This document shows, in pieces, positions 32,556 to 40,238 of a stretch of DNA of 48,141 nt. Source of the stretch: JAVJSD01 sp040219575 (GTDB lineage Bacteria > Planctomycetota > Planctomycetia > Pirellulales > Pirellulaceae). The stretch lies in contig JAVJSD010000105.1 in assembly GCA_040219575.1 (NCBI GenBank), forward strand, positions 1 through 48,141, read 5' to 3'. The translations under genes were made by a program, and so were the position numbers. Every line of letters starts with the position of its first letter. Within the stretch, counting starts at the first letter, position 1. The notes under the pieces were generated by a model. It was given only the letters and a program-made list of their open reading frames with translations, ran no database searches and had not been told where the DNA came from.

Positions 32556-32581
32556 TTCGACGGACGTGAACGTCCGTCGAA
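32556..32581. repeat. GACGGACGT palindrome upstream of HIT gene
   Basis: Arms TTCGACGGACGT and ACGTCCGTCGAA are perfect 12-bp complements around GA. The core is the same as in the 26-bp palindrome at 5873-5898. It ends 19 nt before the HIT start codon, so it lies in or next to the leader. Confidence 0.7.
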
Positions 32582-32600
32582 CTTTGAGAAGGCGATCACC

Positions 32601-32948
32601 ATGTCCGAAAAGACGATCTTCAAACGCATCATCGACGGCGAGATTCCCGCCGACATCGTGCACGACGACGAGCACTGCCTCGCCTTTCACGACATCGACC
32701 CCAAGGCGCCGACGCACGTGTTGGTGATCCCCAAGAAGGAGATCGCCAGCTTCGAGGCCATTGATGATGACGACCGGGCGGTGCTGGGCCACATGATGAC
32801 GGTCTTGCGCGACGTGGCCCGAAAGCTGAATCTCGCCGACGACGGCTACCGCGTCGTCGTCAACTGCGGGCGCGACGGTGGACAGGCCGTCGACCACCTG
32901 CACTTCCACTTGCTCGGCGGTCGGAAGATGACCTGGCCGCCCGGCTGA
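32601..32948 (+). CDS. HIT family (HINT-like) nucleotide hydrolase
   Basis: A 115-residue cytoplasmic protein from ATG 32601, with GAGAAGG about 10 nt upstream. It has the complete histidine triad H99-L-H101-F-H103-LLGG, the N-terminal FKRIIDGEIPADIVHDDE typical of HINT proteins, and THVLVIPKKEI in the middle. HINT enzymes hydrolyse AMP-lysine and other nucleoside phosphoramidates. Full length for the family. It stands alone. Confidence 0.95.
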   Translation: MSEKTIFKRIIDGEIPADIVHDDEHCLAFHDIDPKAPTHVLVIPKKEIASFEAIDDDDRAVLGHMMTVLRDVARKLNLADDGYRVVVNCGRDGGQAVDHLHFHLLGGRKMTWPPG

Positions 32949-32975
32949 GCCCTGTTCGGAAAGCTGTCCGACTTT

Positions 32976-33051
32976 CCGTAGCAGAGCTCGCCAGAGTTCC
33001 GACGTGCATGGTTGATTTCGCAATTCGGAAGTCTGGTGACTTCCGCTACGA
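32976..33051. repeat. Dispersed palindromic element A, copy 3
   Basis: Begins CCGTAGCAGAGCTCGCCAG and ends TCTGGTGACTTCCGCTACGA, like the copies flanking purB but with a few more changes and a longer centre. It sits between the convergent HIT and D-aminoacylase-type genes. Confidence 0.75.
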
Positions 33052-33071
33052 GTTCCCGTCAACCTGATGTG

Positions 33072-34640
33072 CTACTGGCGGCGGATCGCGCGGCCATGCA
33101 ACTCGCCGGTCGGCTTGCCTTCGCTGACCGCCAACCGGCCGTTGACCAGCACGTAGCGGACCCCCGTGGCGAACTGGTGGGGATCCTCGAACGTGGCGGT
33201 GTCGCGGAACGTCGCGGGGTCGAACACCACGATGTCGGCCGCATAGCCGGGACGCAGGTACCCGCGATGCGGCAGTTTGAGAATGTCGGCGGGCAGTCCC
33301 GACGCGCTGCGAATCGCCTGGGCCACGGAGACCGTCTTGCCGGCGATGGCGTAGCGGCCGATCTTTCGCGGAAACGTGCCGTAGCTGCGCGGATGCGGTT
33401 TCGTCTCCGCCCGGGCGTCGCGAGCGCTGCCGTCGCTGGCGGTGGCCACGAACGACTGCTGCATGATCAGCCGCACCTCCTCCTCGCTCATGCCGAAGTT
33501 GACCATCGACGCGCCGCCGCCGCGTTGAATCTCCAGAATCAAGTCGCGGACGTCCCGTTTCTGCTCCGCGGCGAGGTCGGCGAGATTCTTTCCCTGCCAG
33601 GTGCGGTCGACCTTGTAGTCGGCGACGACGAGACGTTGCGGTCCGCCGCGCCGTGCGAGCGCCGCGTCGATGGCGTCGTACAGGTCCGTCCGCCGATTGG
33701 GATCGGCCGTGGCGGCTTCGATCTCCTCCTTCGAGCGGACGTCGGCCGGCAGCGTCATGGCGGCCAGCGACGTGCTGCTGGCCGTGTACGGATATTGATC
33801 GGCCGTGACCACTTGTCCGGCGCCGCGCGCCTCGCGGACCAATTCCACCGCGTCCCGGGCCAGCCCCCACGCGCTCGGCCCCGAGACCTTGAAGTGCGAG
33901 ATGTGCAGCCTCGCTTCTGATCGGCGGCCGATCTCCAGCGCCTCCTCGATGGCCTCGAGCACCTGCGAGCCCTCGTTGCGCATGTGCGTGGCGTAAATGC
34001 CATCGTGCCGGGCGACGACGCGCGACAGTTCGACGAGCTCGTCGGTGTCGGCGTAGCGGCTGGGAAGGTAAATCAGTCCCGACGACATGCCCCAGGCGCC
34101 GGCCGTGAGCGCCTCGTCGAGCTGGCGCTGCATCTCTTTCAGTTCCGCGGGCGACGGCGGGCGATTGACGCTCCCCACGACGCTCGATCGCAATGCACCC
34201 TGCGGCACCAGGTGCAACACGTTGGTGCCGGCGCCGTGCTCGTCAACATCGCGAAGGTATTTCTCAACATCGAGTTTCCCACCGCCGCAATTGCCGGTTA
34301 GCACCGAGGTGCAGCCCTGCATCAGGAAGTTCACATTGCCGCGCGTTTTCTCCTCGGTGATCGTGCGATCGCTGTGCGAATGCAGGTCGATGAACCCCGG
34401 CGCGACGATCATCCCGGCGGCTTCGATTTCGCGCGGCTCGCCGCGGACTTCGAACTCGCCGACCGCCACGATCCGCCGGCCGCGAACCGCCACGTCGGCG
34501 ACGACGGCATCCTGGCCGGATCCGTCGTGAATCGTCGCGCCGCGGATCACGAGATCGGCCTCGACGGGCCCCTTCGGCTCCGCGTCCGCCGCGAGTGCGG
34601 TGAGCAGCAACAAGGCGGTTGCCAACATGATCGACCTCAT
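33072..34640 (-). CDS. Exported D-aminoacylase / N-acyl-D-amino-acid deacylase family amidohydrolase
   Basis: A 522-residue protein from ATG 34640, with a signal peptide (MLATALLLLTALAADAEP). An amidohydrolase TIM barrel follows. The first metal motif is GFIDLHSHSD (H87, H89). The family-specific cysteine is in LTGNCGG (C118). Later ligands are in THMRNEG and HISHFK, and the catalytic Asp region is in VATASDGS. The C-terminus carries the usual composite beta-sandwich strand (GYLRPGYAADIVVFDPATFRD). These enzymes deacylate N-acyl-D-amino acids; exported planctomycete members may process D-amino-acid-containing peptides. It is separated from dapL by the family B inverted repeat. Confidence 0.9.
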   Translation of the reverse strand: MRSIMLATALLLLTALAADAEPKGPVEADLVIRGATIHDGSGQDAVVADVAVRGRRIVAVGEFEVRGEPREIEAAGMIVAPGFIDLHSHSDRTITEEKTRGNVNFLMQGCTSVLTGNCGGGKLDVEKYLRDVDEHGAGTNVLHLVPQGALRSSVVGSVNRPPSPAELKEMQRQLDEALTAGAWGMSSGLIYLPSRYADTDELVELSRVVARHDGIYATHMRNEGSQVLEAIEEALEIGRRSEARLHISHFKVSGPSAWGLARDAVELVREARGAGQVVTADQYPYTASSTSLAAMTLPADVRSKEEIEAATADPNRRTDLYDAIDAALARRGGPQRLVVADYKVDRTWQGKNLADLAAEQKRDVRDLILEIQRGGGASMVNFGMSEEEVRLIMQQSFVATASDGSARDARAETKPHPRSYGTFPRKIGRYAIAGKTVSVAQAIRSASGLPADILKLPHRGYLRPGYAADIVVFDPATFRDTATFEDPHQFATGVRYVLVNGRLAVSEGKPTGELHGRAIRRQ

Positions 34641-34656
34641 TTCGTGGGGGAGGCTT

Positions 34657-34713
34657 TCCTTGCTGGCGCTACGGGCTCGCCGTCGCCGCCCGAGCCCGTT
34701 GCGCCAGCAAGGA
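34657..34713. repeat. Inverted repeat family B, copy 2
   Basis: Arms of 23 bp (34657-34679, TCCTTGCTGGCGCTACGGGC..., and 34691-34713) pair with one mismatch around 11 nt. The sequence is that of copy 1 at 14531-14586. It lies just upstream of the amidohydrolase start codon. Confidence 0.75.
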
Positions 34714-34769
34714 CGAGTCGCAGCGGCATTGAGTACGCAGTCATCATCAGACGAGTTCCCCGATGCATA

Positions 34770-34788
34770 CCGATGCTGGCAGCATCGG
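34770..34788. terminator. GCTGGCAGC palindrome after dapL
   Basis: CCGATGCTG-G-CAGCATCGG, a perfect 9-bp-arm palindrome, begins 20 nt beyond the dapL stop. It belongs to the same family as the self-palindromic arms at 7275-7334. It could terminate dapL transcription, though there is no T-tract. Confidence 0.45.
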
Positions 34789-34808
34789 CTGCGGCGACGA
34801 GTAGACGC

Positions 34809-36041
34809 CTAGAACTGGAAGCCGAGGCCGCCGAGGCGGGCTTCGGTCTCGGCCATCAATGCGTCTTCGGCCGCCTCGTCCGCCGCCTCGTAGGTGACCG
34901 AGAATCGCAAGAAGGCGCCCGCGTCGTCCCAGGGGACGGTGACGATCGACTTGTCGACGATCAGGTACTGGGCGGCGGCCTCCGCGTTTTCAAACGTCGG
35001 GCCGCCTTCCACGCCCTTGGGCGAACGTGTGTAAAGGAAGTACGTGCCGCCTGGCATCTCGCAGTCGAAGCCGCATCGCTTGAGCGTCGCCACCAGTTTC
35101 TCCAAGCGGCGGCGGTACTTGGTGCGCGTTTGCTGGGGAATCGCCGGATCGTCGAGCGCGGCGGCGGCCGCCTTCTGAATGGCGATGAACTGACCCGAGT
35201 CGCAGTTGTCCTTCACGTCGGAGAAGGCCTGCACTAGCCGCTCGTGCCCGCAGACCCAACCGATCCGCCAGCCGATCATGTCGAAGCCTTTGGAGAGCGA
35301 ATGCACTTCCACGCCGACTTCCTTGGCGCCGGGCACCGACAGGAAGCTGAAAGGTTCGCCTTCATACGTGAGCAGGATGTGGGCCGCGTCCTGCACCACG
35401 ACGATTTCATTGGCCTTGGCGAACTGGATCACGCGCTCGAAGAAGCTCCGCGGAGCGACTTTGCCCGTGGGACTGTTGGGATAGTTGATGACCAGCAGCT
35501 TCGCCTTTTTCACGATGTCGGCGGGAATCGAATCCAGGTCCGGCAGGAAGTCGTTCTCGGCCAGCAGCGGCAGTTTGAAAACCGAACCGCCATAGTAGCG
35601 CGAGTGCGTGCCGGCCACGGGATAGCCGGGGACCGTCATCAAGGTCACGTCGCCGGGGTTGATGAAGCAGGCCGGCAGGATCGCCAGGGCGGTCTTCGAG
35701 CCGATGCAGTGATTCACCTCGGTCGCCGGATCGAGCTCGACGCCGAACTCCCGCTTCATGAAGCGCGCGACGGCTTCCTTGTAAGCCGCGATGCCGTTGT
35801 CGGCGTAGCCGCGGTTCTCGGGCTTGTTGATCTCCTCGGCCATCCGCTCTCGCACCGAGGCGGGCGCCATGGCGTCGTTCTCGCCGATGCCGAAGTCGAG
35901 CAACTGCCGGTCGGGGTTTTCGCTGAGGGCTTTCCGCTTGGCCCGTTTGATCTTCTCGAACTTGTAGATCTCGGTGCCCTTGCCGTACCCGGCCCCGCCG
36001 ATCCGCTCGGCGAACATCGTCTGAAAATAGGGGTCGCTCAT
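34809..36041 (-). CDS. dapL: LL-diaminopimelate aminotransferase
   Basis: A 410-residue PLP enzyme of fold type I from ATG 36041 (MSDPYFQTMFAERIGG). It converts tetrahydrodipicolinate and glutamate directly to LL-diaminopimelate, for lysine and meso-DAP. Motifs are AERIGGAGYGKGTEIYKFEKIK at the N-terminus, DFGIGENDAMAP, NYPNSPTGK, and the Schiff-base lysine K251 in HSLSKGFDMIGWRIGW. The phosphate-binding Arg is in the WRIGW region, and the C-terminal FLRFSVTYE supplies the substrate-carboxylate Arg. DapL is the planctomycete route to DAP, which fits the host. It is a single gene. Confidence 0.93.
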   Translation of the reverse strand: MSDPYFQTMFAERIGGAGYGKGTEIYKFEKIKRAKRKALSENPDRQLLDFGIGENDAMAPASVRERMAEEINKPENRGYADNGIAAYKEAVARFMKREFGVELDPATEVNHCIGSKTALAILPACFINPGDVTLMTVPGYPVAGTHSRYYGGSVFKLPLLAENDFLPDLDSIPADIVKKAKLLVINYPNSPTGKVAPRSFFERVIQFAKANEIVVVQDAAHILLTYEGEPFSFLSVPGAKEVGVEVHSLSKGFDMIGWRIGWVCGHERLVQAFSDVKDNCDSGQFIAIQKAAAAALDDPAIPQQTRTKYRRRLEKLVATLKRCGFDCEMPGGTYFLYTRSPKGVEGGPTFENAEAAAQYLIVDKSIVTVPWDDAGAFLRFSVTYEAADEAAEDALMAETEARLGGLGFQF

Positions 36042-36195
36042 GGGTCGCTGTCGCTCCACTAGTAGGGAAGCGGCCAGCGTAACGCGCGCCGCCGCTGCCG
36101 ACAACGGGCGGGGCGCCGAGGCAAGCGCGAAAAGGGAAAAGTGAAGGATGGATGCAGCGCTGGTCGCCTTTCCAGCGTGGCCGCGTTCTCACGCA

Positions 36196-36227
36196 CACGA
36201 CGACAAGTCGTCGGCTTGGCAGCGCGA
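36196..36227. repeat. 32-bp inverted repeat flanking the DUF1501 gene, left copy
   Basis: CACGACGACAAGTCGTCGGC opens a 32-bp sequence whose reverse complement recurs at 37635-37666 with one mismatch. It includes an internal palindrome, CGACGAC-AA-GTCGTCG. It is followed at 36243-36266 by ACTCACC repeats, complementary to the GGTGAGT array on the other side. Confidence 0.8.
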
Positions 36228-36265
36228 GCGGACCGCCCAATTACCACTCACCCCTCACCACTCAC

Positions 36266-37585
36266 CTAAAAAAGTTCCTCGATCACCTCGCCGCCCTTGA
36301 CCAGGTGCAGGGGCTGATCCTGCGGGGTGTAGTACTCGTCGTCGGGGTTGAAGCCGAGGCATTTGCAGAACGAGACGTAGAGGTCCTGCACGCCGACGGG
36401 GCGGTCGGTGACGTCGACGCCGTCCTTGTCGGTGGCGCCGATCACCTGGCCGGTCTTCACGCCGGCGCCGGAGAGCGCCGCCTGCCAGCCCTTGGCGTAG
36501 TGGTCGCGGCCGCCGTCTTTCTTCAGCTTCGGGGTGCGGCCGAACTCGCCCATCCACACCACCAGCGTGTTCTCCAGCAGGCCGCGGTCTTCGAGATCCT
36601 TCAGCAGCGAGGCGTAGGCCGGGTCGGTCTCACCGCACAGATGCGGGGTGTCGTTGAAGCCGGTCTTGTGCGTGTCCCAACCCTGGTCGTTGAGGCTGCC
36701 GGTGCCGAACACCTCGACAAAGCTTACGCCCGCCTCGACCAGGCGGCGCGCCAGCAGGCAGCCCTGGCCGAAGGTGTTGCGACCGTAGGCGTCGCGGAGC
36801 TTGTCGGGCTCGCCGTCGAGATCGAAGACGTTGATCTTGGGACTGAGCACGAACCGGCTCGTCTGGTCGTAGGTGGCCGCCTTCTCACGCACCACGCCGG
36901 GGGCGGCGGTGCGGGCGAATTCCGCATCCAGCTCGCCGGCCAGCGACAACCGCCGGGCCAGCACATCGTTGGGAACCAGCGGTTTGACGTTTTCGGGAAT
37001 CCTGCCCGGTTCGTCGACCTTGAACGATTCGTACTTGGCGCCGAGCACGCCGCTATTCACGTCGCGGGTTTTGATCCGCGGCTTGCCGATCCGCACGAAG
37101 GCCGGCAGGTCGTAGGCCGCGTCGTACCGCTGCTGCGCCACGACCGAACCCCAGGTGGGATAGTGCAATGTGGGGTTGATCGGGTAGCCGGTTCGCACCA
37201 GCTTGATGGCGCGGAAGTGGTCGGCCTCGTTGCTGACCATCGAACGGATCAGCGCGATCTTGTCGGCCATCTGGGCCATCCGCGGCATGAACTCGGCGAA
37301 CTCGACGCCCGGCAGGTTGGTCGAGATCGCCTTGCAGGGGCCCTGGTTGTCGGAGCCGACCTTGGGATTGAACGTTTCGAACTGGCTTGGTCCGCCGTCC
37401 ATCCACAGCAGGATCATCGACGTGCCGCGTTTGCGCATTTCCTCGGCCTGGGCGATGAGCATGTCGCGCCAACCGAGCGACATCGCCCCGGCGACCCCCG
37501 CGCCCGCCGTGAGTTGCTTGAGAAACGACCGACGGCTGACCACGCCGCGGCCGGTAGTGCGAATGTCGAGGAAGGAGCGGATCAT
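36266..37585 (-). CDS. DUF1501 protein, second copy
   Basis: A 439-residue protein from ATG 37585. The export signal is twin-arginine type: VSRRSFLKQLTAGAGVAGAMSLGW. DUF1501 landmarks are ILLWMDGGPSQFETFNPK, QGCLLARRLVEAGVSFVEVFG, TDPAYASLLKDLEDRGLLENTLVVWMGEFGRTPKLKK and DGGRDHYAKGWQAALSG, with a C-terminal DRPVGVQDLYVSFCKCLGF. It lacks the Gly/Arg insert of the first DUF1501 protein. It is the downstream partner of the DUF1549/DUF1553 gene at 37753-39903. The whole gene is bracketed by inverted copies of a 32-bp sequence plus GGTGAGT repeats. Confidence 0.92.
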   Translation of the reverse strand: MIRSFLDIRTTGRGVVSRRSFLKQLTAGAGVAGAMSLGWRDMLIAQAEEMRKRGTSMILLWMDGGPSQFETFNPKVGSDNQGPCKAISTNLPGVEFAEFMPRMAQMADKIALIRSMVSNEADHFRAIKLVRTGYPINPTLHYPTWGSVVAQQRYDAAYDLPAFVRIGKPRIKTRDVNSGVLGAKYESFKVDEPGRIPENVKPLVPNDVLARRLSLAGELDAEFARTAAPGVVREKAATYDQTSRFVLSPKINVFDLDGEPDKLRDAYGRNTFGQGCLLARRLVEAGVSFVEVFGTGSLNDQGWDTHKTGFNDTPHLCGETDPAYASLLKDLEDRGLLENTLVVWMGEFGRTPKLKKDGGRDHYAKGWQAALSGAGVKTGQVIGATDKDGVDVTDRPVGVQDLYVSFCKCLGFNPDDEYYTPQDQPLHLVKGGEVIEELF

Positions 37586-37589
37586 GGTT

Positions 37590-37624
37590 GGTGAGTGGTG
37601 AGTGGTGAGTGGTGAGTGGTGAGT
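37590..37624. repeat. GGTGAGT heptamer array, five units
   Basis: Five perfect tandem copies of GGTGAGT directly upstream of the DUF1501 start codon, where a ribosome site would be expected. A second heptamer array (TTTTACC, three units) lies at about 37709-37729. Confidence 0.9.
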
Positions 37625-37634
37625 GGTCGTGCGT

Positions 37635-37666
37635 TCGCGCTTCCAAGCCGACGACTTGTCGTCGTG
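37635..37666. repeat. 32-bp inverted repeat flanking the DUF1501 gene, right copy
   Basis: Reverse complement of 36196-36227 with 31 of 32 positions matching. Together the two copies bound a 1,471-bp segment containing just one gene. Confidence 0.8.
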
Positions 37667-37752
37667 AGTAGGTGAGTAGGTCGACTCCTCTCACTTATAC
37701 CTTTTAACTTTTACCTTTTACCTTTTACCTTCCGTTACCACTTGCCTTCGCT

Positions 37753-39903
37753 CTAGCGTCGCGTGGTGAACTCGGCGGAGTTGAGGAGGCTCCAGAGGAG
37801 GTCCTCGAAGGCGGCGCCGCGGTCGTCGATCTGCTTCAGGTGGCCGATGGCGATGTCGCGCTCGCGGTCGTTGGGATTGCGGGCCAGCACGGCGCGGAAC
37901 AGGCTGGTGATCGCCTGATCGTCGTCCTTCTGCTCCACCAGCAGCTTCGCCAGGAACGTTTCGCTCTTCGGATCGGCGTCGATCTGGGCCTGGATCTGCT
38001 CGTTGTTCATCATGAACATGGCCTGCGCCATCGTCCGCACGATGCGGCTCTCCTCGAACGAGGGATCGTAGCCGAACGCTTGGTTCACCAGGTCGCGGGT
38101 GCTCTTGGGAGGCGGCGGAAAGCGAAACGCGCCGGTCGGCTTCTGCGCTTCCGGTGTGACGTTCGGCAGGCCGATGGCGGTGACCAGCGAATCGAACACC
38201 TCGTCGCCGCGAAGCTGCTTCGGCGCGGCGGCGGCGAACGCCTTTTCGTGATGCTCCGGTTCGAGCTGCCGCTGATACGCCTGCGTGTTCATCACCACGC
38301 GAACCACCGCTTTCGTGTCGCAGCCAGATGCCAGGAAGTGATCCGCCAGGGCGTTGTGCAACTCGGGCAGAATCGCCACGCCCCCTTCGCCGATTTCGTC
38401 GACCGGATCGTAGAAGCCGCGGCCCATCAGCCGGCCCCAGATGTGGTTCACGTACGAGCGGGCGAAGTACGGGTTGTCGCCGGCGACAATCCAGCGGGCC
38501 AGTTCGGCGCGTCGCGCAAGATCGCTCTGGCCGAGTTCAAGCGTCTCGCCCTGTAAGGCGACCGGCTGCATCTCGCCCTTGGCGCCGGGCATCTTGTGTT
38601 CGCCCTTGTCCTTGCTGACGAGTTCGATCTTGCTGCTGTCGTTCCAGGGAATTTTGGCGTCGGTCCGCACGAAGAAGGCGGCCATGCCGTGGAAGGTTTC
38701 CTGCGGCATGTCGACGAACGGATGGTCGTGGCACTCCGCACAAGCGATCTGAACGCTGAGAAACACGCGGCTCGTTTCGCCCGCCAGCTTCTTCTCGTCG
38801 GCCTGATGGAAGGCGATGAACGTTCCCTCGGGATGTTCGCCCACGAGGCCGCGGGCGGTGAGCATGCGGAACACGATCTCGTCCCACGTCTTGTCGGTGT
38901 TGAACTGCTCGGCCAGCCAGCCTTTCAGCGGCTCGTAGTTGTGGAACGTGAGCTGCGGCTCCTGCTGCCGGTAGGCCATCACGTCGCTCCAGTAGTTGGC
39001 CCAATTGCGGCCGTAGTCCTCACTGGCGAGCATCCGTTCGATGGCCCGGGAGCGTTTGTCCTGGGATTGGTCCTGTTCGAAGGCGGCGAGTTCTTCGAGA
39101 TTCGGTTGCCGACCGAGCAGATCGAACGTGGCGCGGACCAGGAATTGCGCGTCGGTCATCAGCGGCGCGTCGGCCTCGTCGCCGAGGTACTCGGCCAGCG
39201 AGGCGTCGATGTCGGCCGAGGTCAACGTGTCGACGACGCGGGTGGGCGGAAGCTTTTCGAACTCCGGCAGCGGCTCAAGCTCTGGCTCTTCCTTCGTCTC
39301 GGCTTTCTCCGCTGGATCGGCCTTCTTGGCGAGCGGTTGCTTTTTTACTTCCGCGGCCAGTTTCTTCAGTTGATCGTCGGTGAGCAGCATCACCGCGTCG
39401 ACGATCAATACGCCCTTGGCGTCGCTGGGAGCGAGCACGACGCGCGCCTGCTCCTCGAACAGGAACTTGCCGACGTTCTCAAAGCACGACGGTCCGGCGG
39501 GCCGCTGCTTCTGGTCGAGATAAACCGTGTGCTGTCCTTCGGCCGAGTCGATCGTCACCTCCGCCTTGGGTGTGCGGTTGCCGCCCGCGGAGTAGCTGAC
39601 CAGCACGTTCAGTTCCCCGAACATCGCCTCGGGGACGGTGAACTCGAAGGCGGCGGATGTGTCGTCCGCGCCGCTGTTGTGCTGATAGCCCTCGGCGACG
39701 TAGGGGCCGACGCTGGTCGACTTCTTCCAATCCCCCTCGTATTTGGCCGACACATCGTCGACGACGAGCCCCGGCAGGGCTTCAACCGCAACCGTTTGGG
39801 CGGTGGCGGATTGGGCGGCGAGCAAGATGGCGAATACGCCGGCCCCCGTCACGGAAATGGATCTCGCGGAGCGAACCAGGGATGCAAATCGTGTGCGGAT
39901 CAT
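37753..39903 (-). CDS. Secreted DUF1549/DUF1553 protein with golvesin-like N-terminal domain
   Basis: A 716-residue exported protein from ATG 39903 (signal to about residue 35, ATAQT). Unlike the other two family members in the window it has no N-terminal cytochrome. Residues about 38-172 instead form a beta-sandwich resembling the golvesin/xanthan-lyase-associated domain (DDVSAKYEGDWKKSTSVGPYVAEGYQHN...VYLDQKQRP). A Lys/Glu/Pro-rich linker follows (about 185-220). DUF1549 includes YGRNWANYWSDVMAYR and one CxxCH (C388-A-E-C391-H392, CAECHDHPF). DUF1553 includes RRAELARWIVAGDNPYFARSYVNHIWGRLMGRG. It forms a pair with the DUF1501 gene downstream. A periplasmic role, possibly polymer-associated, is inferred. 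Confidence 0.9.
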   Translation of the reverse strand: MIRTRFASLVRSARSISVTGAGVFAILLAAQSATAQTVAVEALPGLVVDDVSAKYEGDWKKSTSVGPYVAEGYQHNSGADDTSAAFEFTVPEAMFGELNVLVSYSAGGNRTPKAEVTIDSAEGQHTVYLDQKQRPAGPSCFENVGKFLFEEQARVVLAPSDAKGVLIVDAVMLLTDDQLKKLAAEVKKQPLAKKADPAEKAETKEEPELEPLPEFEKLPPTRVVDTLTSADIDASLAEYLGDEADAPLMTDAQFLVRATFDLLGRQPNLEELAAFEQDQSQDKRSRAIERMLASEDYGRNWANYWSDVMAYRQQEPQLTFHNYEPLKGWLAEQFNTDKTWDEIVFRMLTARGLVGEHPEGTFIAFHQADEKKLAGETSRVFLSVQIACAECHDHPFVDMPQETFHGMAAFFVRTDAKIPWNDSSKIELVSKDKGEHKMPGAKGEMQPVALQGETLELGQSDLARRAELARWIVAGDNPYFARSYVNHIWGRLMGRGFYDPVDEIGEGGVAILPELHNALADHFLASGCDTKAVVRVVMNTQAYQRQLEPEHHEKAFAAAAPKQLRGDEVFDSLVTAIGLPNVTPEAQKPTGAFRFPPPPKSTRDLVNQAFGYDPSFEESRIVRTMAQAMFMMNNEQIQAQIDADPKSETFLAKLLVEQKDDDQAITSLFRAVLARNPNDRERDIAIGHLKQIDDRGAAFEDLLWSLLNSAEFTTRR

Positions 39904-40238
39904 AAGCCCTCAATGGCCTCCGACGCGTAGGGAGCAGGCAGGATGCAAACGGGAGAGATCGGCTCGCGTCGCAGTTTCAATGAGAACCGCCTGCGACGTT
40001 GCTACCGACGGTGGGCATTATAGCCGAACTGGACGCGAAATTGGAAGTGTTTTCCCCGTCACGAGTTGCGTGCGGTTGAACCTGTTCTGAGGGGGCCGCG
40101 GAAAGGGGCGCAAGCTTCTCCGGCAAGACAGTACGTATCCTTGTCCGTCGAGAAGGCGACAGGCGATCGCATCTTGACGAAAAAGACACGGCGTCTTACG
40201 TTTGGTTCGAACAATCGTGCAGGAGGAACCCTTACTTC
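39904..40238. other. Divergent promoter region, DUF1549 gene / BlaI gene
   Basis: 335 nt with no gene. On the plus side it contains a sigma-70-like promoter with an internal dyad (40174-40201), annotated separately, and an AGGAGG ribosome site at 40221-40226. No feature was recognised on the minus side. Confidence 0.5.
40174..40201 (+). promoter_or_regulatory. Putative promoter with operator dyad for the BlaI-type gene
   Basis: TTGACG (40174-40179), a 16-nt spacer and TTACGT (40196-40201) resemble a sigma-70 promoter. The spacer holds the perfect dyad AAGAC-ACGGC-GTCTT (40183-40197), suited to repression by a dimeric BlaI/CopY-type regulator. Confidence 0.45.

Noticed and set aside
36196..37666. 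Insertion sequence
   Set aside because: It has inverted ends but the only gene inside is DUF1501, not a transposase, and no target duplication was seen.
37590..37730. CRISPR-like array
   Set aside because: The repeats are simple 7-bp tandem units without spacers, and no cas genes are present.
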